39,289 nt of DNA. Source: Butyrivibrio sp. Lineage in GTDB: Bacteria > Bacillota > Clostridia > Lachnospirales > Lachnospiraceae. A program made the position numbers and the translations under genes. The stretch spans positions 1-39,289 of the forward strand of contig SVGB01000023.1 in NCBI GenBank assembly GCA_015056565.1, in the 5' to 3' direction. Numbering within the stretch: the first letter of the stretch is position 1; every line of letters starts with the position of its first letter. Under the pieces are notes generated by a model. That model did no database searches. It saw only the letters and a program-made list of their open reading frames with translations, and was not told the DNA's origin. Below are positions 9,442-17,427 of this stretch, piece after piece.

Positions 9442-9879
9442 ATGCTTATGGGAGATATAAAAGAGCTGACAATTGAAGCAAGGCTTGAAAACATAGAGAG
9501 AGCAATAGACTTTATCAATTCTGAGCTGGAGAAAAAGGGATGCATGTTTGATGTCATGCAAAGGATCGATCTTGCCCTGGAGGAAATGCTGGTAAATGTC
9601 TCACATTATGCGTATGGTGAGAGCAAGGGAGAAGCAAAGGTGGAAATCAGCTTTCCTGAGGAAGGCCTGGTACAGCTTGATATATGGGATAAAGGAATTC
9701 CTTATGATCCAACCAAGAAGGAAGATCCTGATGTGACAATTCCACTTAAACAGCGTAAAAAGGGTGGTCTTGGAATTTATATGACAAAGATGGTCATGGA
9801 TGAGATGAGCTATGAATACATAGATGGACGTAATCATACCATTCTCAGAAAAGATCTTAACAAAAAGGTAATCATATAA
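9442..9879 (+). CDS. RsbW/SpoIIAB-like serine kinase (HATPase_c_2)
   Basis: 145 aa, a GHKL-type ATPase fold. Visible motifs are the N-box helix DLALEEMLVNVSHYAYG (Asn52), the G1-like IWDKGIPYDP and the G2-like KKGGLGIYMTK. Family members phosphorylate a STAS partner and sequester a sigma factor or other client. It starts directly after the STAS stop; ATG at 9448 is an alternative start with equally poor ribosome site, so translation is probably coupled. No obvious cognate sigma factor lies next to it; the sigma-like gene at 27955 belongs to a different block. Confidence 0.85.
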   Translation: MLMGDIKELTIEARLENIERAIDFINSELEKKGCMFDVMQRIDLALEEMLVNVSHYAYGESKGEAKVEISFPEEGLVQLDIWDKGIPYDPTKKEDPDVTIPLKQRKKGGLGIYMTKMVMDEMSYEYIDGRNHTILRKDLNKKVII

Positions 9880-9928
9880 GTGTAAGCTAACTATAAACAA
9901 GTAACCTATAACAAGAAGGAGAAATAGC

Positions 9929-10438
9929 ATGGAAAAGATCAAAAAGAGCACAAACACAGCAGTAAAGGTGGCAGGAGTATTCAAAACTCTCAGCATTGTA
10001 GGACTTATAGGCTGCGTAGTAGGAGCGGTACTCAGCTTTGCTATGTCAGGTTCCATTGCTCAGTATTACTCGGATCCGAACAACCTTGTAGCAGCTCAGA
10101 ATTCCCTTGATGCTGATATGGGAATCTTTGGTTTTATCCCCTTTGATTCGTTGAAAGATTCCGGTGCTTATGGAGCATTCTTTGGAATACAGCTTCTTTG
10201 TGCTGCGGTAAGTGCATTTGTGTATGTTTATCTCTTTTCTGTTCTCAAGAAAGTCATGGAAAATATCCGTGACACTGGAAGGGGCTATGCTGAAGCTGAT
10301 GCAGCAAAAGTAAAGACAAGCTTTATCATAATAACTGTTTTGCTGTTTCTTTTCAGCGGATTGGTAGAGGCTGTAATAGCCGGAATACTGCTCTGTGGTC
10401 TTTATAATGTAACGGCGGTTTCAGGACAACAGGTTTAA
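9929..10438 (+). CDS. Small integral membrane protein of unknown function
   Basis: 169 aa with a good ribosome site (AGAAGGAG, 7 bases before ATG). Membrane segments are visible near residues 14-40, 84-108 and 130-160, with a polar extracytoplasmic loop between the first two. It has a loose resemblance to DUF2975-type proteins, which often sit beside small regulators, but I cannot confirm this. Its place between the partner-switching pair and the LytTR gene suggests a regulatory or immunity role; this is inference from context only. Confidence 0.7.
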   Translation: MEKIKKSTNTAVKVAGVFKTLSIVGLIGCVVGAVLSFAMSGSIAQYYSDPNNLVAAQNSLDADMGIFGFIPFDSLKDSGAYGAFFGIQLLCAAVSAFVYVYLFSVLKKVMENIRDTGRGYAEADAAKVKTSFIIITVLLFLFSGLVEAVIAGILLCGLYNVTAVSGQQV

Positions 10439-10477
10439 GTGAAGATACTGAAAAATTATTGAATGGGGACAGAAAAA

Positions 10478-10963
10478 ATGTCTGATTTACTGGATATAAA
10501 ATTGGTAATAGATAAGGACTGCCCAAAACTTAACGTACTCATTACAAATAATGAGCGCAATGATGACGTTGAGGGAGTCATAGCTGCTATCCAGGGATAT
10601 GCCAACAAAAAGATTCCGATGGTACCGGCATATTTTAAGGAGAGTGTTGTTATGCTACCACAAAGGCAGATTGTAAGATTATACATTACCAACAGGAAGG
10701 TTATGGTTGAAACAGGGCATAGAGTCTATGAGGTAAAAAAGAATCTCAGGGAACTGGAAGAAATCCTGGATCCTGATCGCTTTGTGCGCATATCGCAGTC
10801 TGAGATCCTTAACCTTCACAAGGTAAAGAGCTTTGACTTTTCGGCAGTAGGGACTATAGGTGTCGAACTGGAAAACGGCGAGAGTACATGGGTTGCCAGA
10901 AGAAGAGTAAGAGATGTCAAGAGGGCTCTTGCGAAAGGAGGTAACGATGGATATAAGAAATAA
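10478..10963 (+). CDS. LytTR-family DNA-binding transcription regulator
   Basis: 161 aa. The N-terminal 55 residues have no receiver domain; the C-terminal LytTR domain (about 58-155) is clear, with EVKKNLRELEEIL, DRFVRISQSEILNLHKV and a terminal VARRRVRDVKRAL. Start 10478 is preferred because GGGGA lies 8 bases upstream; an in-frame ATG at 10463 has no ribosome site. LytTR proteins bind pairs of direct repeats about one 21-bp period apart, and exactly such repeats occur five times in this window, including at this gene's own operon. It is therefore the best candidate regulator of the locus. The next gene (DUF3021) overlaps it, as in LytTR regulatory systems with a membrane inhibitor. Confidence 0.88.
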   Translation: MSDLLDIKLVIDKDCPKLNVLITNNERNDDVEGVIAAIQGYANKKIPMVPAYFKESVVMLPQRQIVRLYITNRKVMVETGHRVYEVKKNLRELEEILDPDRFVRISQSEILNLHKVKSFDFSAVGTIGVELENGESTWVARRRVRDVKRALAKGGNDGYKK

Positions 10964-11372
10964 ATTTATGTTCAGAGCGTTACTTGGCTTTACGCTGGGT
11001 ATACTTGTAGGACTGACCACATATATACTCTTTACGCCTGCGGGAACTGTCATTGACAAACCATATATGGCACTTCATTTTATAGGCTCTGCTATTATGG
11101 GACTTGTTGGATATGGTGGAGCAACCGTTTATGACGTTGAGGAGTGGTCTTTGGGAAGGGCTACTTTTTCACACTACATAGTGACCTTTATCACTATGCT
11201 TGTGATAAGTGAACTTCTTGGATGGTTTCCCCATGACATACTGTTTATAGTATTTGTTATGTTTACAGCCACCTATGCGCTTATATGGCTTACAGAATAC
11301 CTGATATGGAAAAAACAGATAAAAGATATGAACAGGGATCTGGAAACTATGCGTGGTAATGATCAGGAGTAA
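10947..11372 (+). CDS. DUF3021-like membrane protein, likely partner/inhibitor of the LytTR regulator
   Basis: 141 aa with four predicted membrane helices (about 10-32, 40-60, 75-95, 100-122) and a charged C-terminal tail. The start follows AAGGAGGT by 5 bases and overlaps the LytTR gene by 17 bases. LytTR genes followed by a small four-helix membrane protein are a known arrangement; in streptococcal LytTR regulatory systems (HdrRM, BrsRM) the membrane protein restrains the regulator, and those systems control bacteriocins. I infer the same inhibitory role here. The signal that would relieve it is unknown. Confidence 0.78.
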   Translation: MDIRNKFMFRALLGFTLGILVGLTTYILFTPAGTVIDKPYMALHFIGSAIMGLVGYGGATVYDVEEWSLGRATFSHYIVTFITMLVISELLGWFPHDILFIVFVMFTATYALIWLTEYLIWKKQIKDMNRDLETMRGNDQE

Positions 11373-11407
11373 GAGGATTTGCTTTATGAAAGAAGGAGAA
11401 CAGGGCT

Positions 11408-11671
11408 ATGGCAGATAAAAAGAATGTTCAGCTGCTGGATGAGGAGATGTTTAATGCTACGGGGGGACGTAATTCCGGTAATCAGGAAACTAAGGACTTT
11501 GATGCGGTAGGAACAGTGATCATGCATCTGCCAGGAAGGCAGTATCAGGTGCGCTTTGATGATGGGGCAGAACTAATAGCTACAAGCTATTCGGATGAAA
11601 GTGTTGCTGAAGGAACAAACGTTGGTCTATTTGCGATTGCCGGCGGTTGGACAATGCATGTCTTACAGTGA
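11408..11671 (+). CDS. GG-leader secreted miniprotein 1 (OB-like core)
   Basis: 87 aa. The leader MADKKNVQLLDEEMFNATGG ends in Gly19-Gly20, the expected C39 cleavage site, leaving a 67-residue core. The core alternates short hydrophobic strands and glycine turns (DAVGTVIMHL, YQVRFDDG, VGLFAIAGGWTMHVL), which suggests a small beta barrel. It is closely related to the protein at 20496-20765 (DAVG.VIM.L, VRFDDG, VGLFA.AGGW.M). It has no cysteine, and few Ser/Thr residues arranged like a lantibiotic. It lies at the end of the exporter operon, before the response regulator. Confidence 0.82.
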   Translation: MADKKNVQLLDEEMFNATGGRNSGNQETKDFDAVGTVIMHLPGRQYQVRFDDGAELIATSYSDESVAEGTNVGLFAIAGGWTMHVLQ

Positions 11672-11683
11672 TGGGAAAAAACT

Positions 11684-12490
11684 ATGAAAAAATTAAAAAT
11701 CATGGTAACCGGAAAGAACAGAAGAATAGCCTCTGATATATGCAATCATCTTGCAGACGACAGGGACTATAACGTTATTAAGTGTGCAGCCACGCAAGAT
11801 GCGCTTTTTCAGACTGTCCCAAATGAGATGCCAAGAGTTATCATCATATGCCTTGGGAATGAAACTAAGGAAACGGTCAAAAACTATAACATATTAAAGG
11901 AGTGTGCAAAGCTTGGTGTTCTGACATTGATCGTAGTATGTAACTCTGAGGATAAGAGCCTGTTTATAAAGTACACCACTCTTGAGAAAATATTTTTTAT
12001 GTCAAGACCGGTCTCACTTTTTGTCCTGTATGACAAGCTGGATGAAGTCGAGAGCAAGTACGCATCCGGGGAAGATGATTATGCCCTTTTATCAGAGTAT
12101 GTAAATCCGAATCCCGATGGTATCCGGAGAAAACATATACTTGCAGTTGATGACAGCGCAGAACAGCTAATGCAGATAAAAGAGCATCTGAAAGAGTTCT
12201 ATGAAGTGACTTTGGCTGGAAATGGAAAAAATGCGCTTAAATTTCTGGAAAAACAAAAGGTTGATCTGATCCTTTTAGATTACATGATGCCAGAGATGGA
12301 TGGACCTGATGTGTACAAGCTGATAAGGGAAGATGAGGAACTACAGGATATACCGGTGGTATTCCTTACAGGGGTAAAAGAGAAGGAGACGGTAGTTAAG
12401 ACGCTGGTGGAACTTAAACCTCAGGGCTATGTAGTTAAGCCTGCAAAAAAATCAGAACTTGTAGCAAAGATCATCGATGTTCTCGGATAA
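11684..12490 (+). CDS. Response regulator with one degenerate and one intact receiver domain
   Basis: 268 aa. The C-terminal receiver (about 150-268) is complete: acidic pair Asp156-Asp157, phospho-acceptor Asp199 in LILLDYMMPEMDG, Thr in FLTGVK and Lys in VVKPAKK. The N-terminal 125 residues have the alternating beta/alpha pattern of a receiver (IMVTGKNRR..., RVIIICLGN..., FFMSRPVS) but lack the acidic pair and phosphoacceptor, so it is a pseudo-receiver. There is no DNA-binding output domain. It sits directly before an HPt gene and two hybrid kinases, so it likely passes phosphate or acts by protein contact. Confidence 0.85.
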   Translation: MKKLKIMVTGKNRRIASDICNHLADDRDYNVIKCAATQDALFQTVPNEMPRVIIICLGNETKETVKNYNILKECAKLGVLTLIVVCNSEDKSLFIKYTTLEKIFFMSRPVSLFVLYDKLDEVESKYASGEDDYALLSEYVNPNPDGIRRKHILAVDDSAEQLMQIKEHLKEFYEVTLAGNGKNALKFLEKQKVDLILLDYMMPEMDGPDVYKLIREDEELQDIPVVFLTGVKEKETVVKTLVELKPQGYVVKPAKKSELVAKIIDVLG

Positions 12491-12502
12491 GGAAGGATAT
12501 TT

Positions 12503-13105
12503 ATGGGATACGATTTTGAATTTTTGGAAAAAGCGGGGATAGATACCGGACTTGGTATGGAATATACGGGAGGGCAGGAGAAGTATATCTCTGCCCTTTC
12601 ACGCTATTACAGAAACTATGAGAAGAACCTGAAAAATGTCGAAGATTCATTGGGGAGTAATAATCTGGAAGATTACATGACCTATGTCCATGCCCTTAAG
12701 AGTAATTCCAAAATGGTTGGCAATGTAAAACTTGCGAAGGCTTTTGAAACTCTTGAATTGGCCGCCAGGGAGAAGCACATGGATACCATAAATAATAATC
12801 ATGAAAAGACTCTTGATATGTACAAAGAGTTTATTCTCCTTATAAAACCGATTGGCGAAGCAAATATGGCACCTCCTGCTGATGAGATAACAGGTGAAGA
12901 AGCAAGGAAAATCTCTGAGCAGCTCCTTGAAGCGCTGGATGATTTCGATGATGAGAAGTCATCGCAGCTTATTGGCAAGCTTTCCGGATATTCCTTCAGG
13001 ATCACGCAGAAAGAGAAACTTAAAACAGCAGCTTCTTTAGTGTCAGATTTTGACTATGACAGCGCAGCCGAGATCATCAGAGAAATAAAAGAGACTATTG
13101 AGTGA
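12503..13105 (+). CDS. Histidine phosphotransfer (HPt) protein
   Basis: 200 aa. An HPt domain occupies about residues 15-115, with phospho-accepting His63 in YVHALKSNSKMVG, the canonical HxLKxxS pattern. The C-terminal 75 residues are acidic and helical with no recognised domain. It is 12 bases after the response regulator and 43 bases before the first hybrid kinase, with ribosome site GGAAGGA. In a multistep relay it would carry phosphate from the hybrid kinase receiver to a final response regulator. Confidence 0.85.
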   Translation: MGYDFEFLEKAGIDTGLGMEYTGGQEKYISALSRYYRNYEKNLKNVEDSLGSNNLEDYMTYVHALKSNSKMVGNVKLAKAFETLELAAREKHMDTINNNHEKTLDMYKEFILLIKPIGEANMAPPADEITGEEARKISEQLLEALDDFDDEKSSQLIGKLSGYSFRITQKEKLKTAASLVSDFDYDSAAEIIREIKETIE

Positions 13106-13148
13106 GTACACCCTAAGAACAGTACGGCCCTACATTAGAGGTTTGCCT

Positions 13149-15641
13149 ATGAAGTATATCAAGAATGCACTTTCAGTTATGCTCATTCTTGTATTTGGAT
13201 ACATAATCATCGGAGAGATAGTATTTCCACATAACACACCAAGAGATGGCTTTATTTGTTATCAGCTTCCCGGGGATAACTGGGTAGAGATCCGGGAAGA
13301 CGGTAGCAGGGTATCCTATGCTGTCCCGGGGAAAGCTGATGGGGACATCACGCTGGAAACAACACTTCCATCTGAGATTGATAAGGATATCTCTTCTATG
13401 TGTCTTAGAGGAATGGACATGAAAGTCTACGTGGATGGAAATCTAAGGATAGAGCAGAAAACAAAAGATTATTTTCTGCTGGGAGACAGATCTGCTGAAG
13501 TATTTGTTATGGCTCCGCTTTATCCGGAGGACGCAGGGAAAACTCTGCGCGTGGAGTATGAATACAATTCCGGGGTTGTATATGAGGTTTACTACGGAAC
13601 CAGGCTTGGGATATGGGCACATTTCTTTTCCCAGTATGGTGCAGAGCTCTTTGTGGGAATACTTATAATGTCTCTGGGAATAATCTGCCTGGTGGCATCT
13701 GTCGTCTATCAGATTATATATAAGCAATATCTTGAAATGCAGCACCTGTCCATAGGTGTTCTTCTTGGTGCGTGTTGGGTAATGTCAAATTCTATCTTCA
13801 GGCAGTTCTATACCCGTAACACATCAGTCATGTCTGACATTCCATTCCTTATGGTAATACTGCTACCGATTCCATTCCTTGTGTTCATTGATTCACTTCA
13901 AAAACAGCGTTATACGAAACTGCTGACTCTTGCAGGGATCATTGAGATAGTCGATTTTGTGGTGCTGATGATCTTCTTTATATTAGGAAAGATGCCGCTT
14001 GTCAGGAGCTTTATTATTGCTGCAAGCTGCGCTCTTATAAGCATTGTTGTTATTGGATATACCATTATAAAGGATTTTACACAGGGACTTACAAAAGACT
14101 ACAGTTATGTGGCTGTGGGATTTATGGTGCTTGCTATAGCTGCTGTGGGACAGATAATGATGTATCTTTTGGCACATAATGGAGTTTTTTCCGGACTTCT
14201 TATGGCAGTAGGTCTTTTGGGATTCCTCATATGCGCTACAGTTCATACCATCAAGCAGCTTATCGGGATCAGAATTGAGGCAAATGAAGCTTATAATGCC
14301 AACAAGGCCAAGGATCAGTTCCTTGCAAATATGTCCCATGAGATCCGTACTCCATTAAACGGAATCTTGGGAATGGATGAAATGATAATAAGGGACACCA
14401 GGGACAGGCAGATCAAAAAGTATGCCCTTGATATCAAAAGTGCAGGAAATACTCTTTTATCCCTCATAAATGACATACTTGACCTCAGTAAAATTGAGGC
14501 AGGAAGCTTTGAAATCATACCTGTGGAATATGGGGTTGCTTCGGTCATTAATGATGTGATCAACATGACCAGGCCTAAGGCACTTAGCAAGAACCTTGAA
14601 TATAGATTTGATGTAGATTCTGATATTCCAAATGAACTTTGCGGAGACGAGATAAGGATCCGGCAGGTCATGCTCAATATAATAAATAATGCTATTAAAT
14701 ACACTGAAAAAGGCTCTGTACATATGAAGGTCATGGCGGACAGAGCCGGTAGTGAAGGAACAGCTCTTTTGACAATTAAAGTGTCAGATACGGGAAGGGG
14801 AATAAAGCCTGAGGATATGGGAAAGCTCTTTTCCTCGTTCCAAAGGCTTGATGAAAAGGAAAACCGGAATATCGAGGGAACGGGGCTGGGCCTTAATATA
14901 ACCAAGCATCTGACAGAGCTTATGAACGGAAAGTTACTTGTGGACAGTAAGTATGGTCAGGGAAGCACTTTCACCATTATAATTCCTCAGAAAGTAGTAA
15001 ATAACGAGCCTATAGGCGATTTCAGCGAAGCCGTGAAGAATTTTGTGGAAGAAATTGAAACTCCGGAGCCTACATTATACGCGCCAAAGGCCAGAATACT
15101 GGTGGTTGATGACAATGAGATGAATCTTGAGGTTATAGATGGACTTCTTCGAGACACGAAGATCAAGCTTGAGATGGTTACCAGTGGGCCTGAATGTATT
15201 GAAAAGGTTAAAGAAAGTTCTTTTGACCTGATACTTCTTGATCAGATGATGCCAGGAATGAACGGAGAGCAGACCCTTAAGATAATGATGGACGAAAATA
15301 TCCTTAATGATATTCCGGTTATCGCGCTGACTGCGGACGCCATTATGGGAGCAAGAGAGAGCTACATTGCAAAGGGCTTTACCGATTACTTAAGTAAACC
15401 TGTCAAATATGACAGACTTGAGGATACCATAAAAAAGTATATTCCACTGGATAAGCAGCAGGAGAGGCCAAGTGCGGAAAGAGAGCTTCCGACACTTCTC
15501 ATCTGGGGAACAGATTCAGAGAGACTTAAGGAAGAAAAAGAGAGATTGTCAGATATTTACAAATGTACCTGCGCTTTAGGTGAAAAGGCTAGGGATAAGT
15601 ATCTTGAAAAGCATGAAGTGGATGCAATTATGAAGGTTTGA
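13149..15641 (+). CDS. Hybrid sensor histidine kinase 1 (extracytoplasmic domain, 7TM, HisKA, HATPase, receiver)
   Basis: 830 aa. Start 13149 follows AGAGG by 7 bases; an upstream TTG at 13098 lacks a site. An N-terminal signal anchor (8-26) precedes a beta-rich extracytoplasmic domain (about 30-150). About seven membrane helices follow (165-370), a 7TMR-DISM-like build. HisKA: His397 in SHEIRTPLNG. HATPase: N-box NIINNAIKYT, SDTGRGI, GTGLGL. Receiver (648-765): Asp698 in LILLDQMMPGMNG. The last 50 residues look like the first half of a second receiver (beta1 LLIWGTD to beta3 VDAIMKV) and then stop. The catalytic part is a close paralogue of the kinase at 17428. Confidence 0.92.
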   Translation: MKYIKNALSVMLILVFGYIIIGEIVFPHNTPRDGFICYQLPGDNWVEIREDGSRVSYAVPGKADGDITLETTLPSEIDKDISSMCLRGMDMKVYVDGNLRIEQKTKDYFLLGDRSAEVFVMAPLYPEDAGKTLRVEYEYNSGVVYEVYYGTRLGIWAHFFSQYGAELFVGILIMSLGIICLVASVVYQIIYKQYLEMQHLSIGVLLGACWVMSNSIFRQFYTRNTSVMSDIPFLMVILLPIPFLVFIDSLQKQRYTKLLTLAGIIEIVDFVVLMIFFILGKMPLVRSFIIAASCALISIVVIGYTIIKDFTQGLTKDYSYVAVGFMVLAIAAVGQIMMYLLAHNGVFSGLLMAVGLLGFLICATVHTIKQLIGIRIEANEAYNANKAKDQFLANMSHEIRTPLNGILGMDEMIIRDTRDRQIKKYALDIKSAGNTLLSLINDILDLSKIEAGSFEIIPVEYGVASVINDVINMTRPKALSKNLEYRFDVDSDIPNELCGDEIRIRQVMLNIINNAIKYTEKGSVHMKVMADRAGSEGTALLTIKVSDTGRGIKPEDMGKLFSSFQRLDEKENRNIEGTGLGLNITKHLTELMNGKLLVDSKYGQGSTFTIIIPQKVVNNEPIGDFSEAVKNFVEEIETPEPTLYAPKARILVVDDNEMNLEVIDGLLRDTKIKLEMVTSGPECIEKVKESSFDLILLDQMMPGMNGEQTLKIMMDENILNDIPVIALTADAIMGARESYIAKGFTDYLSKPVKYDRLEDTIKKYIPLDKQQERPSAERELPTLLIWGTDSERLKEEKERLSDIYKCTCALGEKARDKYLEKHEVDAIMKV

Positions 15642-15669
15642 GGTTGGGGGATAATCCTACTTTAAAACG

Positions 15670-15736
15670 ACCGAATAAGCATGAAAAGTGACCGAATAGA
15701 CGGGAATTATGGCAAGCTCTTTTAGCACGTGATAAT
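15670..15736 (+). promoter_or_regulatory. LytTR-type operator and promoter of the lipoprotein operon
   Basis: Repeats ACCGAATAAGCA (15670-15681) and ACCGAATAGACG (15691-15702) are 21 bp apart; the distal copy is the more diverged. GATAAT (15731-15736) begins 40 bases after the proximal repeat start, the same distance as at 4142 and 19502. The RNA leader that follows closely resembles that of the GG-peptide genes at 19650 and 23470 (minus). Confidence 0.72.
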
Positions 15737-15815
15737 GTCATCTCATCAGGAAACGGTAACAAATGAAACACGGATAAACACCAACAAAAGAGCGATCAAT
15801 AAGGAGGAACTTACG

Positions 15816-17015
15816 ATGTTAGATAACAAGTTCTGTGAAGGGAAGGATTACTTGATGAGAAAGACAACAGTTATCATGACAGCTTGCTTTGTTGCAAGCT
15901 CGGTGCTTTGTGCTTGCGGCAATGAAATGAATAAAGAAACATCTGACGCGGGAAATAATGCAGCTTTGGAAAGCATAAATAATGAGATTGTAGAAGATTT
16001 CAATACGGAGCAGGCAGCTACCGAAGATGAGAGTACAAAAGAATATGTAGATATTGCTATTGGCACCACTGGCTATATCATAGCAGTTCCCTCCGACTAC
16101 TACGGTGCAGATGTTACTGAAGAGGAGAGAAGAGATGACATGATCGCATATTACAAGAGCGATGCGCATCTTATGGATTTCGATGTATACCAGTTTCCAA
16201 AGGAAGGACAGACTCTTAATGAATATACTGCGAAGGAAGCACATCAGTATGGTGCTGAGACCTTTGAGAGGGTCTTTCTGGGTGATGGAGATATAGATGC
16301 AACCCTGTACTACTCAAAGGAAGAGTATAGCGGTGTTAAGTACAAGGTTGCAAATTACATATTTGAAACTACTACAGAGTTTGGAGAGCTTGTGTTTTGG
16401 CTTGACGGCGATGACGCAGAGGAGCTTGCTGATGATATCATATCTACGCTTACATATACCGGTGAAAGCTATGATATGATAGGCAAAGTTCTGGACAAGC
16501 TTCCTGAAGATGAATATTACAACCACTATAACGTTAAGGGCGACAATGACGAAATTTATATCTGCAATTACAACGGTGAGGGTGAACTTGAGGAAGGCAC
16601 CTGGGTTTACATGTATATGGTGGATGATGGAATGTACAACATAGAGGTTGCATATGATATCAAGGACGCTGCCTCTCAGACAGGGGAGGTTATCTATACT
16701 AATGAAAACGGAGTAGAGGTAAAAGACCTTGCGGTTGTGCTTGTAGGCGATACCTATAATTTCCAGATCATATTTGCAAATCCCACATCATCAGATCAGG
16801 AATTTGACCTTACAAAGCTGAAGGTTGAAAACTATGATGGGACAGAAATAAATGTTTTCGCTGTAAATGAGATGCCAAAGACCGTAGGCGCCGGGCTTGA
16901 GTACTCGCAGAACGCATATACTATATCTTCTCTGGGAAATCTTTCTCTAGGAGATGAAGTGTCTTTCTACTATGATGGCGCTTTTATATACAAGGCAGTT
17001 GTAACAGAATTTTAA
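15816..17015 (+). CDS. Lipoprotein with a domain homologous to an exported GG-peptide core
   Basis: 399 aa from ATG 15816 (AAGGAGG 8 bases upstream). The first residues MLDNK mimic the MADNK start of the GG leaders; a second start at 15855 (MRKTTV, weak GAAGGGAAGG upstream) would give a classic lipoprotein signal peptide with lipobox LCAC (Cys34). The mature protein has an acidic linker, a domain resembling PsbP/DUF-type lipoproteins (about 75-215), then residues 219-268 that are 28/50 identical to the core of the peptide at 22469-22744 (shared VKGDNDEI and IC). A C-terminal immunoglobulin-like region follows (about 285-399). It is probably a cell-surface receptor, scaffold or immunity factor for the secreted peptides; this is inference. 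Confidence 0.8.
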   Translation: MLDNKFCEGKDYLMRKTTVIMTACFVASSVLCACGNEMNKETSDAGNNAALESINNEIVEDFNTEQAATEDESTKEYVDIAIGTTGYIIAVPSDYYGADVTEEERRDDMIAYYKSDAHLMDFDVYQFPKEGQTLNEYTAKEAHQYGAETFERVFLGDGDIDATLYYSKEEYSGVKYKVANYIFETTTEFGELVFWLDGDDAEELADDIISTLTYTGESYDMIGKVLDKLPEDEYYNHYNVKGDNDEIYICNYNGEGELEEGTWVYMYMVDDGMYNIEVAYDIKDAASQTGEVIYTNENGVEVKDLAVVLVGDTYNFQIIFANPTSSDQEFDLTKLKVENYDGTEINVFAVNEMPKTVGAGLEYSQNAYTISSLGNLSLGDEVSFYYDGAFIYKAVVTEF

Positions 17016-17061
17016 ACAAGCATGCAGGCTGCATTAAGGCAGCGGGAAAGGAGCAAAAAAC

Positions 17062-17403
17062 ATGGAAGAAAACAAGTACACACAGTTTATTGGAAAGTAC
17101 CGTAACGAGGCAAACGAGCTCAAGAAAAAGATGAATGCCGCTGTATCAGATGAAGACATGGCGCAGGCAATTGGTGGAGTTGGTGGGGCAAATGAGGCTA
17201 CATGCCCGGTTTGCGGAAAGCCTATGAATAAGGTTGAATCAGGCTATGGTGATCCATTTTGGAAATGCCCTTATGACGACACTATGCAGATCGTATCAGA
17301 TGCAGAATACATCGAGATGATCAGGATGCTTGAAAAGGCAGGTCAGACACAGGGAATCGTTTATCCTGTATGGTGGAGCCAGGTAAACAAAAAGAAGAAA
17401 TAA
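17062..17403 (+). CDS. GG-leader secreted miniprotein 2 (zinc-ribbon core)
   Basis: 113 aa with ribosome site AAAGGAG. The leader is longer than in most siblings (39 residues, ending VSDEDMAQAIGG), and resembles those at 23786 and 24128 (LSDxxMxxAxGG). The core has a zinc-ribbon pattern CPVCGKPM...WKCPYDDTM, three cysteines with a fourth metal ligand possibly Asp or His from elsewhere, then an amphipathic C-terminal helix and a basic KKKK tail. An exported zinc-ribbon protein is unusual. It lies between the lipoprotein and the second hybrid kinase in one operon. Confidence 0.75.
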   Translation: MEENKYTQFIGKYRNEANELKKKMNAAVSDEDMAQAIGGVGGANEATCPVCGKPMNKVESGYGDPFWKCPYDDTMQIVSDAEYIEMIRMLEKAGQTQGIVYPVWWSQVNKKKK

Positions 17404-17427
17404 AACTACATAATAGGACTATACCCT

